Source: Actinophytocola xinjiangensis (GTDB taxonomy: Bacteria; Actinomycetota; Actinomycetes; Mycobacteriales; Pseudonocardiaceae). From it: DNA of 64,000 bases. Made by a program: the position numbers and the translations under genes. Location: the NCBI RefSeq assembly GCF_001921215.1, contig NZ_MSIF01000026.1:1-64000 (forward strand). The letters are read 5' to 3'. Numbering within the stretch: the first letter of the stretch is position 1; every line of letters starts with the position of its first letter. Below, piece by piece: positions 39,190 through 47,292 of the stretch. A model generated the notes under the pieces. The model searched no databases, was not told where the DNA came from, and saw only the letters and a program-made list of their open reading frames with translations.

Positions 39190-40149
39190 ATGCGGCGACT
39201 AATCGCACTGGTCGGCGTCGCGACGACGATGTTGGCGGCCGTGGCTTGCGGATCCGGTGACGGCGGCGACGCCGACGACGGCACCCGCACCATCGGCATG
39301 GTCAACTTCACGCTCGGCGCGCCCTACTTCATCGGCATCTCCAAGACCGTCGAACGGGCCGGTGACAAGGCCGGCGTCGAGGTGCTGGTCACCGACGCGC
39401 GCGGCGACGCCGCCACGCTCACCTCCAACGTCTCCGAACTGCTCGCCAAGGACGTCGACGGCATCATCATCTCCGGCGGACCTCTGGAGGCGGCACCGGC
39501 CGCGCTCACCGCCATCGCCCAGAAGGACATCCCGGTCGTGCTCGTGGACCGCAAGTTCCAGACCGGCGAGTACACCAGCTGGGTCGGCCCGGACAACAAG
39601 GCGATCGGTGAGCAGGACGGCGAGTACATCGCCGAGCGGTTGGGCGGCAAGGGGAAGGTCGCGATCATCCGCGGTGGCCCCGCCGACAACTCGATCGGCA
39701 TCGCCCGCACCGAGGGCGTGAAGTCCGTACTGGACGGCGAGACCGGCATCGAGCAGGTCATGGCCCCGGAGTTCGCCGAGTGGAGCAGCGACGGCGGCCT
39801 GCGGGTGATGGAGAACCTGCTGGCCCAGCACTCCGACCTCGACGCCGTGTTCTGCGAGAACGACTCGATGTGCCTTGGCGCGCAGAAAGCCGTCGCCGAC
39901 GCCGGCCGCGCCGACCAGATCTTCCTCGCCGGTGTCGACGGGCAGAAGGAGGCCCTCGCGGCCATCGCCGAGGGCGGCAACTACGCGGTCACCGGGCTCA
40001 ACAACGCCGTGGAGATGGGCGACGCCGCGTTCGAGCGGCTCACCTCGATCCTCGACGGCGAGCAGGCGCAGAAGGACACCGTGATCCCCTCACCCCGGAT
40101 CACCAGCGACAACGTGGCCGAACACTACGACCCCAACAGTGAGTTCTGA
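39190..40149 (+). CDS. Sugar-binding lipoprotein (RbsB type)
   Basis: A 319-residue periplasmic-binding-protein-type lipoprotein: signal 'LIALVGVATTMLAAVACGS' with the lipidated Cys at residue 20, then the type I binding fold ('IGMVNFTLGAPYFIGISKTV', 'LAKDVDGIIISGGPLEAA', 'AVFCENDSMCLGAQKAV', 'IFLAGVDGQKEALAAI'). 'GPDNKAIGEQDGEYIAERLG' matches the ribose/galactose group. It delivers a sugar to the importer. ATG start with AAGGAAGG upstream. The ligand (pentose, polyol or other) cannot be chosen from sequence. Confidence 0.92.
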   Translation: MRRLIALVGVATTMLAAVACGSGDGGDADDGTRTIGMVNFTLGAPYFIGISKTVERAGDKAGVEVLVTDARGDAATLTSNVSELLAKDVDGIIISGGPLEAAPAALTAIAQKDIPVVLVDRKFQTGEYTSWVGPDNKAIGEQDGEYIAERLGGKGKVAIIRGGPADNSIGIARTEGVKSVLDGETGIEQVMAPEFAEWSSDGGLRVMENLLAQHSDLDAVFCENDSMCLGAQKAVADAGRADQIFLAGVDGQKEALAAIAEGGNYAVTGLNNAVEMGDAAFERLTSILDGEQAQKDTVIPSPRITSDNVAEHYDPNSEF

Positions 40150-40165
40150 TTCGGAGAGAGGGCCG

Positions 40166-41566
40166 ATGAGTCGACGACGATCAAGAGCCGTTCCCCTGCT
40201 GACCGCCGCGCTGTTCGTGACCAGTATGGTCACCCCCGGCGCGGTGGCCGCCCAGGAGACCACCGCCAAGGGCAGAGGTGACGACGGCTGGCAGTTGCTC
40301 TACGCCGAGGACTTCAGCACGCCGTTACCCACCGACGCCCAGTGGCGTCTGGAGAACTACGGTGATCCGTTCGACACGATCACCGACGACAACGGCCTGT
40401 GGTACGAGAACGACTACGGGCAGGCGTGGAACGACCAGATGGCGGGCTTCCGCACCTACCGCAAGGACTACGCGTTCGGCACCAACGGGTGGCTGACCGC
40501 GTCGCTGTCCGCGCGGGACTGGAACGCCGACGGCGTGATCGAGGACGAGCCGACGATCAGCACCGAGAACCTGCGCGGTGCCGGCAAGGTGGCCCAGATC
40601 GACGTCCCGGACCACACCGGCGGCGCGATCTTCCGCCCGACCAACCAGCTCCCGCAGGAGTACCGGATCGAGTACAAGCTCAAGACACTCGACTTCGGCG
40701 GCAAGCGCGGCGGCGAGATCAACTACGACGGCCGGGAGAACGGCTACTCCACCGAGGGCTGCAAGACCCAGCACCCGTGGGGCGAGGGCCCGAGGACCCC
40801 CGGCTGGGAGGGCGACGCCTCAGCTCCCTACTGCGAGTGGCAGGACGTCCGAAGTGGACCGTACGGCTACAACGGCTACCACTTCATGACGATCGTGGAC
40901 TTCGCGGACCCCGCGCCGAGGAACAACCACTTCTGGCACTACCACCGCAAGGTCCTGATGGACTCCTTCGCCCAGCACCCCGACCGGGTCGGCGACGGGA
41001 CCGGCGGGCGCATCTGCGACGCCAAGACCAAGACCTACTACAACTACCGCGACAGCAACTACAACACCGTCAACATGTGGATCTCCGGAATGCCGAACTA
41101 CTCGCCCGGCGAGGGCGGGCTGGCCGGCAACTCGCAGTGGTTCATGACCTCCTGCTCGGACGGCAAGGCCGAGCAGCAGCTGTCCACCGCCGGGGAGATG
41201 CTGCCCGAGCTCATGCCCAAGCACGACTACACGATCGCCATCGAGCGCAGCAGGACCGCGTACACGCTGGAGATCAGCGGCATGTTCGCCCGCTCCGGGG
41301 AGCAGACGTTCCGGTTCACCCGTCCGTTCGTCGTCGACGGCAAGCCGATCTGGCACTACAACGTCACCCCGGACGAGTACGACGGCCAGTTCGACGGTGA
41401 CCTGAAGCAGAACGGCGTCGTCGCCGACCGCACCTGGCCCGACCAGTGGGCGAAGGGTTCGGCCTACCCGGACTACTTCGTCATCGGTGACCTCTACACG
41501 AACGTGTACGAGGGCAAGGCCTCGCTCGACGACATCAAGCTGTTCGTTCCGAAGAAGAAGAGATAA
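40166..41566 (+). CDS. Secreted protein of unknown function, lectin-like fold suspected
   Basis: A 466-residue exported protein. The signal peptide runs from the basic N-terminus 'MSRRRSRAV' to a likely cleavage after 'GAVAA'. The mature part starts 'LLYAEDFSTPLPTDAQWRL', a common opening of concanavalin-A-like jelly-roll domains, and is rich in Tyr, Trp, Asn and Asp ('YDGRENGYSTEGCK', 'HFWHYHRKVLMDSF', 'TYYNYRDSNYNTVNMW') with several Cys that could form disulfides. No GH16 ExDxxE motif is present. Placement between a sugar-binding protein and a GntR gene suggests a polysaccharide- or glycoside-acting enzyme or binding protein. ATG at 40166 has GGAGAGAGG upstream. Confidence 0.7.
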   Translation: MSRRRSRAVPLLTAALFVTSMVTPGAVAAQETTAKGRGDDGWQLLYAEDFSTPLPTDAQWRLENYGDPFDTITDDNGLWYENDYGQAWNDQMAGFRTYRKDYAFGTNGWLTASLSARDWNADGVIEDEPTISTENLRGAGKVAQIDVPDHTGGAIFRPTNQLPQEYRIEYKLKTLDFGGKRGGEINYDGRENGYSTEGCKTQHPWGEGPRTPGWEGDASAPYCEWQDVRSGPYGYNGYHFMTIVDFADPAPRNNHFWHYHRKVLMDSFAQHPDRVGDGTGGRICDAKTKTYYNYRDSNYNTVNMWISGMPNYSPGEGGLAGNSQWFMTSCSDGKAEQQLSTAGEMLPELMPKHDYTIAIERSRTAYTLEISGMFARSGEQTFRFTRPFVVDGKPIWHYNVTPDEYDGQFDGDLKQNGVVADRTWPDQWAKGSAYPDYFVIGDLYTNVYEGKASLDDIKLFVPKKKR

Positions 41567-41573
41567 CGACCGA

Positions 41574-41617
41574 GGAATCGGGTGTGCCGGACATTCCCGT
41601 TCGGCGCACCCGATTCC
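41574..41617 (+). terminator. Strong hairpin terminator after the secreted-protein gene
   Basis: A 16-bp stem (41574-41589 with 41602-41617, one G.U pair) encloses a 12-base loop, beginning 8 bp after the stop codon. There is no following T-run, but stem length and position make it a good intrinsic terminator of the aldehyde dehydrogenase to secreted-protein operon. It also precedes the GntR gene by about 30 bp, so read-through or a separate promoter would be needed for that gene. Confidence 0.75.
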
Positions 41618-41648
41618 GGATCAGGGGAATCCGTTGGGGGCGTATCGT

Positions 41649-42440
41649 ATGGCGGTGCCCGGCGACCGAATCGATCGCGACTCACCGCTGCCCTACTACG
41701 CGCAGCTCAAGCAGCTGCTCGAGGGGCGGCTGGACACCCACTGGGAGGCGGGCTCGCGCCTGCCGGGTGAGGTCCAACTGTGCGAGCAGTACGGCGTGTC
41801 CCGGACCGTGGTGCGCCAGGCGCTCGACGAGCTGGAGGCCGAGGGCCGGGTCGTGCGCCGCAAGGGCCAGGGCACCTTCGCCGCGGCCCGCAAGGTCGAC
41901 GAGACGCTGTTCCAGTCGCTGACCGGGCTGCACGAGGACGTCGAGGCGCGGGGCGGCACGCTGCGCAGCAAGGTGCTCCAGCAGGAGCTGATCCCGGCCC
42001 CGGCCGGGGTGGCCGCCGAGCTCGGCCTGGCCGAGGGCGACCCGGTGGTGTGCCTGGAGCGGCTGCGCTACGCCAACGGCGAGCCGTGGGTGCTGGCCAG
42101 GACCTACCTGCCGCCGGCCATCGCACCCGGCATCCTCGGTGAGGATCTCACCGAGCTGTCGCTCTACGGGTTGCTGGAGAACAAGTACGGCGTGGAGCTG
42201 GACAACGGCACCCGGATGCTGGAGGCCGTTCCGGCCTCGGCCAGCATCGCCGAGGCGCTGCGCCTGGAGGCCGGCGACCCGGTACTGCTGCTGCACAGCA
42301 CGGCGTGGGACGTGCTGGGCCGCCCGGTCGAGCACTTCCTGGCCTACCACCGGGGCGACCGCAGCCGCTTCCAGGTCCGCCTGCGCCGGCGCCGTTCGCC
42401 GGCCACCGGGCTGCCAGCGATGGTCGTCACGCAGGACTGA
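41649..42440 (+). CDS. GntR-family regulator, HutC subfamily
   Basis: A 263-residue regulator. The winged helix covers about residues 8-75 ('PLPYYAQLKQLLEGRL', 'GSRLPGEVQLCEQYGVSRTVVRQALDELEAEG' contains the recognition helix around GVSRTVVRQAL), and the C-terminal UTRA effector domain follows ('GDPVVCLERLRYANGEPWVLARTYL', 'EFLAYHRGDRSRFQVRLRR'-like end). HutC/UTRA proteins sense sugars, sugar phosphates or histidine derivatives. It is well placed to repress the sugar regulon through the palindrome at 35241-35260. ATG at 41649 is the best start; GTG at 41655 is possible. Confidence 0.9.
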   Translation: MAVPGDRIDRDSPLPYYAQLKQLLEGRLDTHWEAGSRLPGEVQLCEQYGVSRTVVRQALDELEAEGRVVRRKGQGTFAAARKVDETLFQSLTGLHEDVEARGGTLRSKVLQQELIPAPAGVAAELGLAEGDPVVCLERLRYANGEPWVLARTYLPPAIAPGILGEDLTELSLYGLLENKYGVELDNGTRMLEAVPASASIAEALRLEAGDPVLLLHSTAWDVLGRPVEHFLAYHRGDRSRFQVRLRRRRSPATGLPAMVVTQD

Positions 42441-42486
42441 ACTCCCCTGGTCACCGGCCGCCGCTGCGCATAGGGTTCGGCTCGGT

Positions 42487-42500
42487 GTTCGACGTAGAAC
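42487..42500. promoter_or_regulatory. Imperfect palindrome before the FGGY kinase gene
   Basis: GTTCGACGTAGAAC pairs at 12 of 14 positions (GTTCnACGTnGAAC). It lies 51 bp before the kinase start, in the 110-bp gap after the GntR gene. It shares an ACGT centre with the 20-bp palindrome at 35241 but not its arms, so common regulation is only a possibility. Confidence 0.35.
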
Positions 42501-42550
42501 GAGAGGCCACCGGCCCGCGTCGCACCGCGAACCCTGCGAGGCGGGAGCAC

Positions 42551-44029
42551 ATGATCGTCGCGCATGACCTCGGCACGACCGGGAACAAGGCTTCACTGCA
42601 CACCGACCACGGCGAGCTGGTCTCGTCGGTCACCGTGCACTACCCGACGACCTTCGCCGCCGGTGGGGTCGCCGAGCAGGACCCGGCCGACTGGTGGCGG
42701 GCGGTGTGCACCGCCACCCGCGAGCTGCTCACCCGCACCGGGACCGCCGCCGACGAGGTCATGGCCGTGGGCTTGGGCGCCCAGATGATGGGCGCGGTGC
42801 TGCTCGACGCGGCCTGTGAGCCGGTGCGCCCGGCGATGATCTGGGCCGACCACCGCAGTACCGCCGAGGCCGACCGGCTCAACGAGGCCGTCGGCGCCCG
42901 GCACGCCTACCGGCTGCTCGGCCACCGGGTCCACCCGACGTACTCGCTGGCCAAGGTGCTGTGGGTACGCGACCACGAACCCGACGTGTTCGCCCGCGTG
43001 CGGCACGTGTGCCTGGCCAAGGACTACGTGGTCCTGCGAATGACCGGACAGTTGCTCACCGACCACTCCGACGCGTCGTCCACCAACGCCTACGACCAGC
43101 GCCGCGGCACGTGGTCGGCCGAGCTGCTGGCGGCGGCCGGGCTGTCCCCGGAGCTGTTCCCCCCGATCGTCCCGTCGGCCACGGTCGCCGGGGGCCTGCG
43201 CCCGTCGGTGGCCGCCGAGCTGGGCCTGTGCGCCGGCACTCCGATCGTCCTCGGCGGTGGCGACGGGCCGCTGGCCGCGCTGGGCGCCGGCGTGCTCGAC
43301 CCGTCCGACGGGGCCTACGTGTACCTGGGGTCCTCGTCCTGGGTGTCGGTGTCGGCGACCGAGCCGCTGCTCGACACCCACCTGCGGACGATGACCTTCG
43401 ACCACGTGGTGCCCGGCCGTTACGTCCCGACCGCGACCATGCAGGCCGGCGGGGCGTCGCTGGACTGGGTGGCCGAGGTCCTGCGCCCGTCGGTCACCGC
43501 TCCCCTGCCCGCGCTGCTGGCCGAGGCGGCCGACGCCGACACCACCGGCCTGTACTTCCTGCCCCACCTGCTCGGCGAACGCTCCCCGCACTGGAACGCC
43601 GCCGCCACCGGCGCGTTCCTCGGCCTGGCCCGCCACCACGGCCCCGCCGCGCTGACCAGGGCGGTACTGGAGGGCGTGGCGTTCAACCTGGCGACGTGCG
43701 TGGACGCGTTCCGCGAGGCCGGGGTGCCGGTGGACCGGATCGACGCCATCGGCGGCGGCGCCGCCAGCGACCTGTGGCTGTCCATCCTGGCCGACGTGTG
43801 GGGCGCGACGGTCCGCCGCCGCACCATCGTCGAGGAGGCCAACAGCCTGGGCGCCGCCGTCACCACCGCCGTGGCCGTCGGCCTGGTCGAGGACTTCTCG
43901 GTGGCCCGCGACCTGTCCACGGTCACCGCCGAGTTCACCCCCGACCCGACGCGGCACGACGAGTACCGCCGCCGCCACGCCCGGTTCGCCGACGCCTACC
44001 GCCGCCTGGAGCCCTGGTTCACGACCTAG
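42551..44029 (+). CDS. FGGY-family carbohydrate kinase (xylulokinase-like)
   Basis: A 492-residue sugar kinase with the actin-like ATPase fold. N-terminal phosphate motif 'MIVAHDLGTTGNKASL', substrate-side 'MIWADHRSTAEADRL', second-domain 'IVLGGGDGPLAALGAG', and adenosine motif 'IDAIGGGAASDLWLSILADVWGA' near residues 395-415 (key stretch GGGAASDLW). FGGY kinases phosphorylate xylulose, ribulose, glycerol or related sugars and polyols. It would trap the imported sugar as a phosphate. ATG with GCGGGAG upstream. The 3' end overlaps the convergent sigma factor gene by 11 bp. Confidence 0.9.
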   Translation: MIVAHDLGTTGNKASLHTDHGELVSSVTVHYPTTFAAGGVAEQDPADWWRAVCTATRELLTRTGTAADEVMAVGLGAQMMGAVLLDAACEPVRPAMIWADHRSTAEADRLNEAVGARHAYRLLGHRVHPTYSLAKVLWVRDHEPDVFARVRHVCLAKDYVVLRMTGQLLTDHSDASSTNAYDQRRGTWSAELLAAAGLSPELFPPIVPSATVAGGLRPSVAAELGLCAGTPIVLGGGDGPLAALGAGVLDPSDGAYVYLGSSSWVSVSATEPLLDTHLRTMTFDHVVPGRYVPTATMQAGGASLDWVAEVLRPSVTAPLPALLAEAADADTTGLYFLPHLLGERSPHWNAAATGAFLGLARHHGPAALTRAVLEGVAFNLATCVDAFREAGVPVDRIDAIGGGAASDLWLSILADVWGATVRRRTIVEEANSLGAAVTTAVAVGLVEDFSVARDLSTVTAEFTPDPTRHDEYRRRHARFADAYRRLEPWFTT

Positions 44030-44936
44030 CGACGTCGACCGGTGAGCCGGTCGTCCACTGACGGAGCTTCTCGGGGTTGCGCACGGCCCAGATGCGGGTG
44101 ATCCGGTCGCCGACGACGTCGAACGAGTAGACGGTGACGGTGACGCCGTTCACCTGGGCGATCAGCCCGGGTTCGCCGTTGACCGTCCGCTCCAGGAACG
44201 TCAACGTGCGCAGCCGGTCCTCGATGTGGACCAGCGAGGCCACGATCCGCTCGGCGCCCGTGTTCGGCCGGGAGATCACGCTGGCCAACCCGCCACCGTC
44301 GGCGATCGCGACAGCGTCGGGGTCGAGGAGGGAGACGAGGGCGTCGATGTCCCCGGCCTCCCACGCCAGCCGGAACTCCCGGACGAGCCGGGCCCGCCTG
44401 GCCGGGGGCGTCGCGGGCGTGTCGCGGACCCGGCGACGGGCCGAGGAGGCCAGTTGCCGGCACGCCGCGGGCGTGCGGCCGGTGATCCCGGCGATCTCGG
44501 CGAAGGAGTACCGGAACACGTCGTGCAGGACCAGCGAGACGCGCTGGGCGGGTGTCATCGCCTCGAGCGCGACGAGGAACGCCATGCTGACCGACTCGTC
44601 CAGGGTGACCCGGTCGGCCGGGTCGGCCACGGCGCCCGCCCACTCGGTGTGGTCGGGCAGCGGCTCAGGGATCCACTCGCCAACGTACCGCTCACGCCGG
44701 GCCCGCGCGGAGCCGAGCACGTCGAGACAGACGCGGCTCGCGACGGTCGTCAGCCACGCGCCGGGCGAGGCGATGGCCTCCTGCTGCCGCCGGGACATGG
44801 CGTACCACCGGGCGTAGGTCTCCTGCACGGCGTCCTCGGCCTCGGCGACCGACCCGAGGAGCCGGTAGGCGAGGTTGATCAGGTGGCGCCGCTCGCTGAC
44901 GATCGCGCGCAACCCCGCGTCCGGCCGGTCGGTCAT
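44019..44936 (-). CDS. ECF41-type RNA polymerase sigma factor with SnoaL-like extension
   Basis: A 305-residue sigma factor. Region 2 is 'LINLAYRLLGSVAEAEDAVQETYARWY', with 'AWLTTVASRVCLDVL' after it (core stretch GSVAEAEDAVQE); region 4 is 'LVLHDVFRYSFAEIAGITGR'. The C-terminal SnoaL-like extension has 'AIADGGGLAS' and ends with 'IWAVRNPEKLRQW', a variant of the NPDKL motif typical of ECF41 (SigJ-like) factors, where the extension controls activity in place of an anti-sigma factor. ATG at 44936 has GGAGAG upstream. It is divergent from the oxidoreductase unit, with a 305-bp gap, and could drive it. Confidence 0.9.
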   Translation of the reverse strand: MTDRPDAGLRAIVSERRHLINLAYRLLGSVAEAEDAVQETYARWYAMSRRQQEAIASPGAWLTTVASRVCLDVLGSARARRERYVGEWIPEPLPDHTEWAGAVADPADRVTLDESVSMAFLVALEAMTPAQRVSLVLHDVFRYSFAEIAGITGRTPAACRQLASSARRRVRDTPATPPARRARLVREFRLAWEAGDIDALVSLLDPDAVAIADGGGLASVISRPNTGAERIVASLVHIEDRLRTLTFLERTVNGEPGLIAQVNGVTVTVYSFDVVGDRITRIWAVRNPEKLRQWTTGSPVDVARS

Positions 44937-44991
44937 GATCTCTCCTCACGTCGGTGCCCTCACCGTTCCGACGAGACGGCACCGCCGATCG

Positions 44992-45177
44992 TCAGGCCGT
45001 CTGGTGTTTCGTGATGGCGGGCGTGGTGGCCAGGTTGATCAGCCCGGCGCCGAACGCGGCCTGCCGCGATGCGTCCACAGTGGACATCTGGCTGGTGGGG
45101 CTGTTGCCCTGCCAGGTCATCGCACCGGTGCGGCCGTTGCCGACGGTCAGCCCGTGGGCGGGCCTGGTGACCTCCAC
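44992..45177 (-). CDS. Possible small protein or gene remnant
   Basis: A 61-codon frame, GTG-started, reading 'MEVTRPAHGLTVGNG' to 'LINLATTPAITKHQTA'. Composition is closer to a real protein than to a random GC-rich frame (few Arg and Pro), and it lies in the sense direction of the sigma factor gene 56 bp downstream. There is no recognised domain, signal or clear ribosome-binding site. It could be the surviving end of a larger degraded gene or a genuine small protein translated with the sigma factor. Confidence 0.3.
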   Translation of the reverse strand: MEVTRPAHGLTVGNGRTGAMTWQGNSPTSQMSTVDASRQAAFGAGLINLATTPAITKHQTA

Positions 45178-45182
45178 TCTGA

Positions 45183-45211
45183 GTGACAGGTGTCACATCG
45201 CTACCTGTCAC
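45183..45211. promoter_or_regulatory. TGTCAC inverted repeat, possible ECF41 promoter
   Basis: GTGACAGGT and ACCTGTCAC form perfect 9-bp arms around an 11-bp spacer. The sequence contains TGTCACA at 45191-45197, identical to the -35 motif reported for ECF41 promoters. A CGTC -10 motif occurs at 45211-45214, giving a spacing of 13 rather than the expected 16, so promoter assignment is tentative. The oxidoreductase starts 31 bp further on at 45242. Confidence 0.45.
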
Positions 45212-45241
45212 GTCGCGAGGGGTCGACGGTGTCCAGTGGGC

Positions 45242-46399
45242 ATGACAGAGCACACCACGGTCGTGGTCATCGGCGGCGGCTACGCCGGGACCCTCGCGGC
45301 CAACCACCTGCGCCTGCGCGAGGACGTCGACGTCACCCTGGTCAACCCGCGTCCCGAGTTCGTCGAACGGATCCGGCTGCACCAGTTCGTCGCCGGCACC
45401 GGCACCGCGACGGTCGACTACGGCTCGCTGCTCGGCGAGGGCGTCCGGCTGGTCGTCGACAGCGCCACCTACCTGGACACCACCGCGCGCACCGTCCAGC
45501 TCGCCTCCGGTCGCCTGCTGGACTACGACTACCTGATCTACGCCGTCGGCTCCACCACCGGCATGCCGGCCACCGTCCCCGGCATCGAGTTCGCCTTCCC
45601 CATCGCCGAACTCGAAGCGGCGCAACGGTTGCGCGACGCGCTGGCCGACCTGCCCACCGACGCGCCGGTGACCGTGGTCGGCGGCGGCCTGACCGGCACC
45701 GAGGTGACCGCCGAACTCGCCGACCTCGGCCGCCCGGTCACCCAGGTCTGCGGCGGCGCGCTGGCCCCGCCGCTGAGCGAACCCGGCCGGCGTTCGGTGG
45801 CGAAGTGGTTGACCCGCCACGGGGTCACCGTCCTGCAGGACGTCGCGGTCACCGAGATCCGCCCCGACGAGGTCGTGCTGACCGACGGCACCACCCGGCC
45901 CAGCGCGCTCACCATCTGGACGGCCGGCTTCGGCGTGCCGGTGCTGGCCACCGCCAGCGGCCTGCACACCGACGCGCTCGGCCGCCTGCTCACCGACGAG
46001 ACCCTGACCAGCATCGACGACGACCGGGTCATCGCCGCCGGGGACGCCGCCGCGCCGTCGGGCCGGCCGCTGCGGATGAGCTGCCAGGCTGCGGCGCCGC
46101 TGGGCGCCCAGGCGGCGAACACCGTACTGAGCCGGATCGCCGGCACCGAGCCGGCGGTGATCGACCAGGGCTTCACGGGGTCGGCGATCAGCCTCGGCCG
46201 GCGCGCCGGCACCCTGCAACTGGCCCGCCGCGACGACACCTCGATCGACTACCACGTCGGCGGCCGGCTCGGCGCCGCGCTCAAGGAGGGCGCCTGCCGG
46301 CTCGCGCTGTGGGGCATCCGGCGCGAGGCCGCCAAACCCGGTTCGGTGTTCTGGACAAGGGGTGGCCGGCGCAGCGACCAGTTCGAGGGCGCGCGGTGA
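45242..46399 (+). CDS. FAD-dependent NADH dehydrogenase-like oxidoreductase
   Basis: A 385-residue pyridine nucleotide-disulfide oxidoreductase-fold protein. FAD motif 'VVVIGGGYAGTLAANHLR' at the N-terminus, NAD(P) motif 'VTVVGGGLTGTEVTAELAD' near residue 145, and 'VIAAGDAAAPSGRPLRMSC' as the second FAD contact. It lacks a redox CxxC pair and resembles type II NADH dehydrogenases and AIF-like quinone reductases. Oxidoreductases are one of the gene classes usually linked to ECF41 sigma factors. ATG at 45242; the stop overlaps the second sigma factor gene (GTGA). Confidence 0.88.
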   Translation: MTEHTTVVVIGGGYAGTLAANHLRLREDVDVTLVNPRPEFVERIRLHQFVAGTGTATVDYGSLLGEGVRLVVDSATYLDTTARTVQLASGRLLDYDYLIYAVGSTTGMPATVPGIEFAFPIAELEAAQRLRDALADLPTDAPVTVVGGGLTGTEVTAELADLGRPVTQVCGGALAPPLSEPGRRSVAKWLTRHGVTVLQDVAVTEIRPDEVVLTDGTTRPSALTIWTAGFGVPVLATASGLHTDALGRLLTDETLTSIDDDRVIAAGDAAAPSGRPLRMSCQAAAPLGAQAANTVLSRIAGTEPAVIDQGFTGSAISLGRRAGTLQLARRDDTSIDYHVGGRLGAALKEGACRLALWGIRREAAKPGSVFWTRGGRRSDQFEGAR

Positions 46400-47292
46400 C
46401 CGTCGACGAGCACGCCGAGCGGTTCACCCTGTTGCGGCCCCTGCTGTTCACCATCGTCTACGAGATCCTCGGCTCGGCCACCGAGTCCGACGACGTGCTC
46501 CAGGACAGCTACCTGCGCTGGGCCTCGGTCGACCTCGGCACGGTCCGCGACACCAGGTCCTACCTGGCCCAGTTGGTGACCCGGCAGGCGCTCAACACGG
46601 TGCGCGCCAACGCCCGCCGCCGCGAGGACTACATCGGACCGTGGCTGCCCGAGCCGCTGCTGCTCGACGAGCACGACCCGTCGGCCGACGTGGTGCTCGC
46701 CGAGTCGGTGTCGATGGCGATGCTGGTGCTGCTGGAGACGCTGACCCCCGACGAGCGCGCGGTGTTCGTGCTGCGCGAGGTGTTCGGCTTCGACTACGAC
46801 GAGATCGCCGGGGCCGTAGGCAAGTCGGTGACCGCGGCCCGCCAGGTCGCCCACCGCGCCCGCGAACACGTGCACGCGCGGCGCCGCCGGTTCGCGCCGG
46901 CCGACACCGCGCAGACCGAGCGGATCACCGCGCGGTTCCTGGCCGCCGCCGACAGCGGTGACCTGGAGGGTCTGGTCGCCCTGCTCGCGCCCAACGCCAC
47001 CTGGACCGCCGACAGCGGCGGGAAGGCCACCGCCGCGCACCGCCCGGTCGTCGGCGCGGCGACGGTGGCCGCGTTCCTGCTGGAGATCTTCCACCCGCGC
47101 CGCCGGCCGCCGGGGTTGCGCGTGGAGATCGTCAACTGCAACCACACCCCCGCCGTCGTCGCCCACCGCGACGACCGGCTCGACGGCGTGTTCCTGATCG
47201 AGGTGGCCGGCGGGCTGATCACCAACTTCTACGCCATCCGCAACCCCGACAAGCTGGTGGCCGTCACCGCCGTCCGCCGGATCAGCCGATGA
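46396..47292 (+). CDS. ECF41-type RNA polymerase sigma factor with SnoaL-like extension
   Basis: A 298-residue sigma factor. Region 2 'LLFTIVYEILGSATESDDVLQDSYLRW' (core GSATESDDVLQD), region 4 'FVLREVFGFDYDEIAGAVGK', then a SnoaL-like C-terminal extension with 'WTADSGGKATAAHRPVVG' and the exact NPDKL motif in 'NFYAIRNPDKLVAV'. GTG start overlaps the oxidoreductase stop (GTGA), and its own stop overlaps the small membrane protein gene (ATGA). It is clearly different in sequence from the factor at 44019, so the two are not a recent duplication. Activity is probably controlled by the extension. Confidence 0.92.
   Translation: MTVDEHAERFTLLRPLLFTIVYEILGSATESDDVLQDSYLRWASVDLGTVRDTRSYLAQLVTRQALNTVRANARRREDYIGPWLPEPLLLDEHDPSADVVLAESVSMAMLVLLETLTPDERAVFVLREVFGFDYDEIAGAVGKSVTAARQVAHRAREHVHARRRRFAPADTAQTERITARFLAAADSGDLEGLVALLAPNATWTADSGGKATAAHRPVVGAATVAAFLLEIFHPRRRPPGLRVEIVNCNHTPAVVAHRDDRLDGVFLIEVAGGLITNFYAIRNPDKLVAVTAVRRISR

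Larger units (their letters stand above)
44937..45241. other. 305-bp intergenic region between divergent sigma and oxidoreductase genes
   Basis: This gap holds the minus-strand sigma factor's leader at its left end and a TGTCAC-containing inverted repeat at its right end (45183-45211). A small minus-strand open frame (44992-45177) lies between them. I see no RNA gene, insertion sequence or further repeat. Confidence 0.6.
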
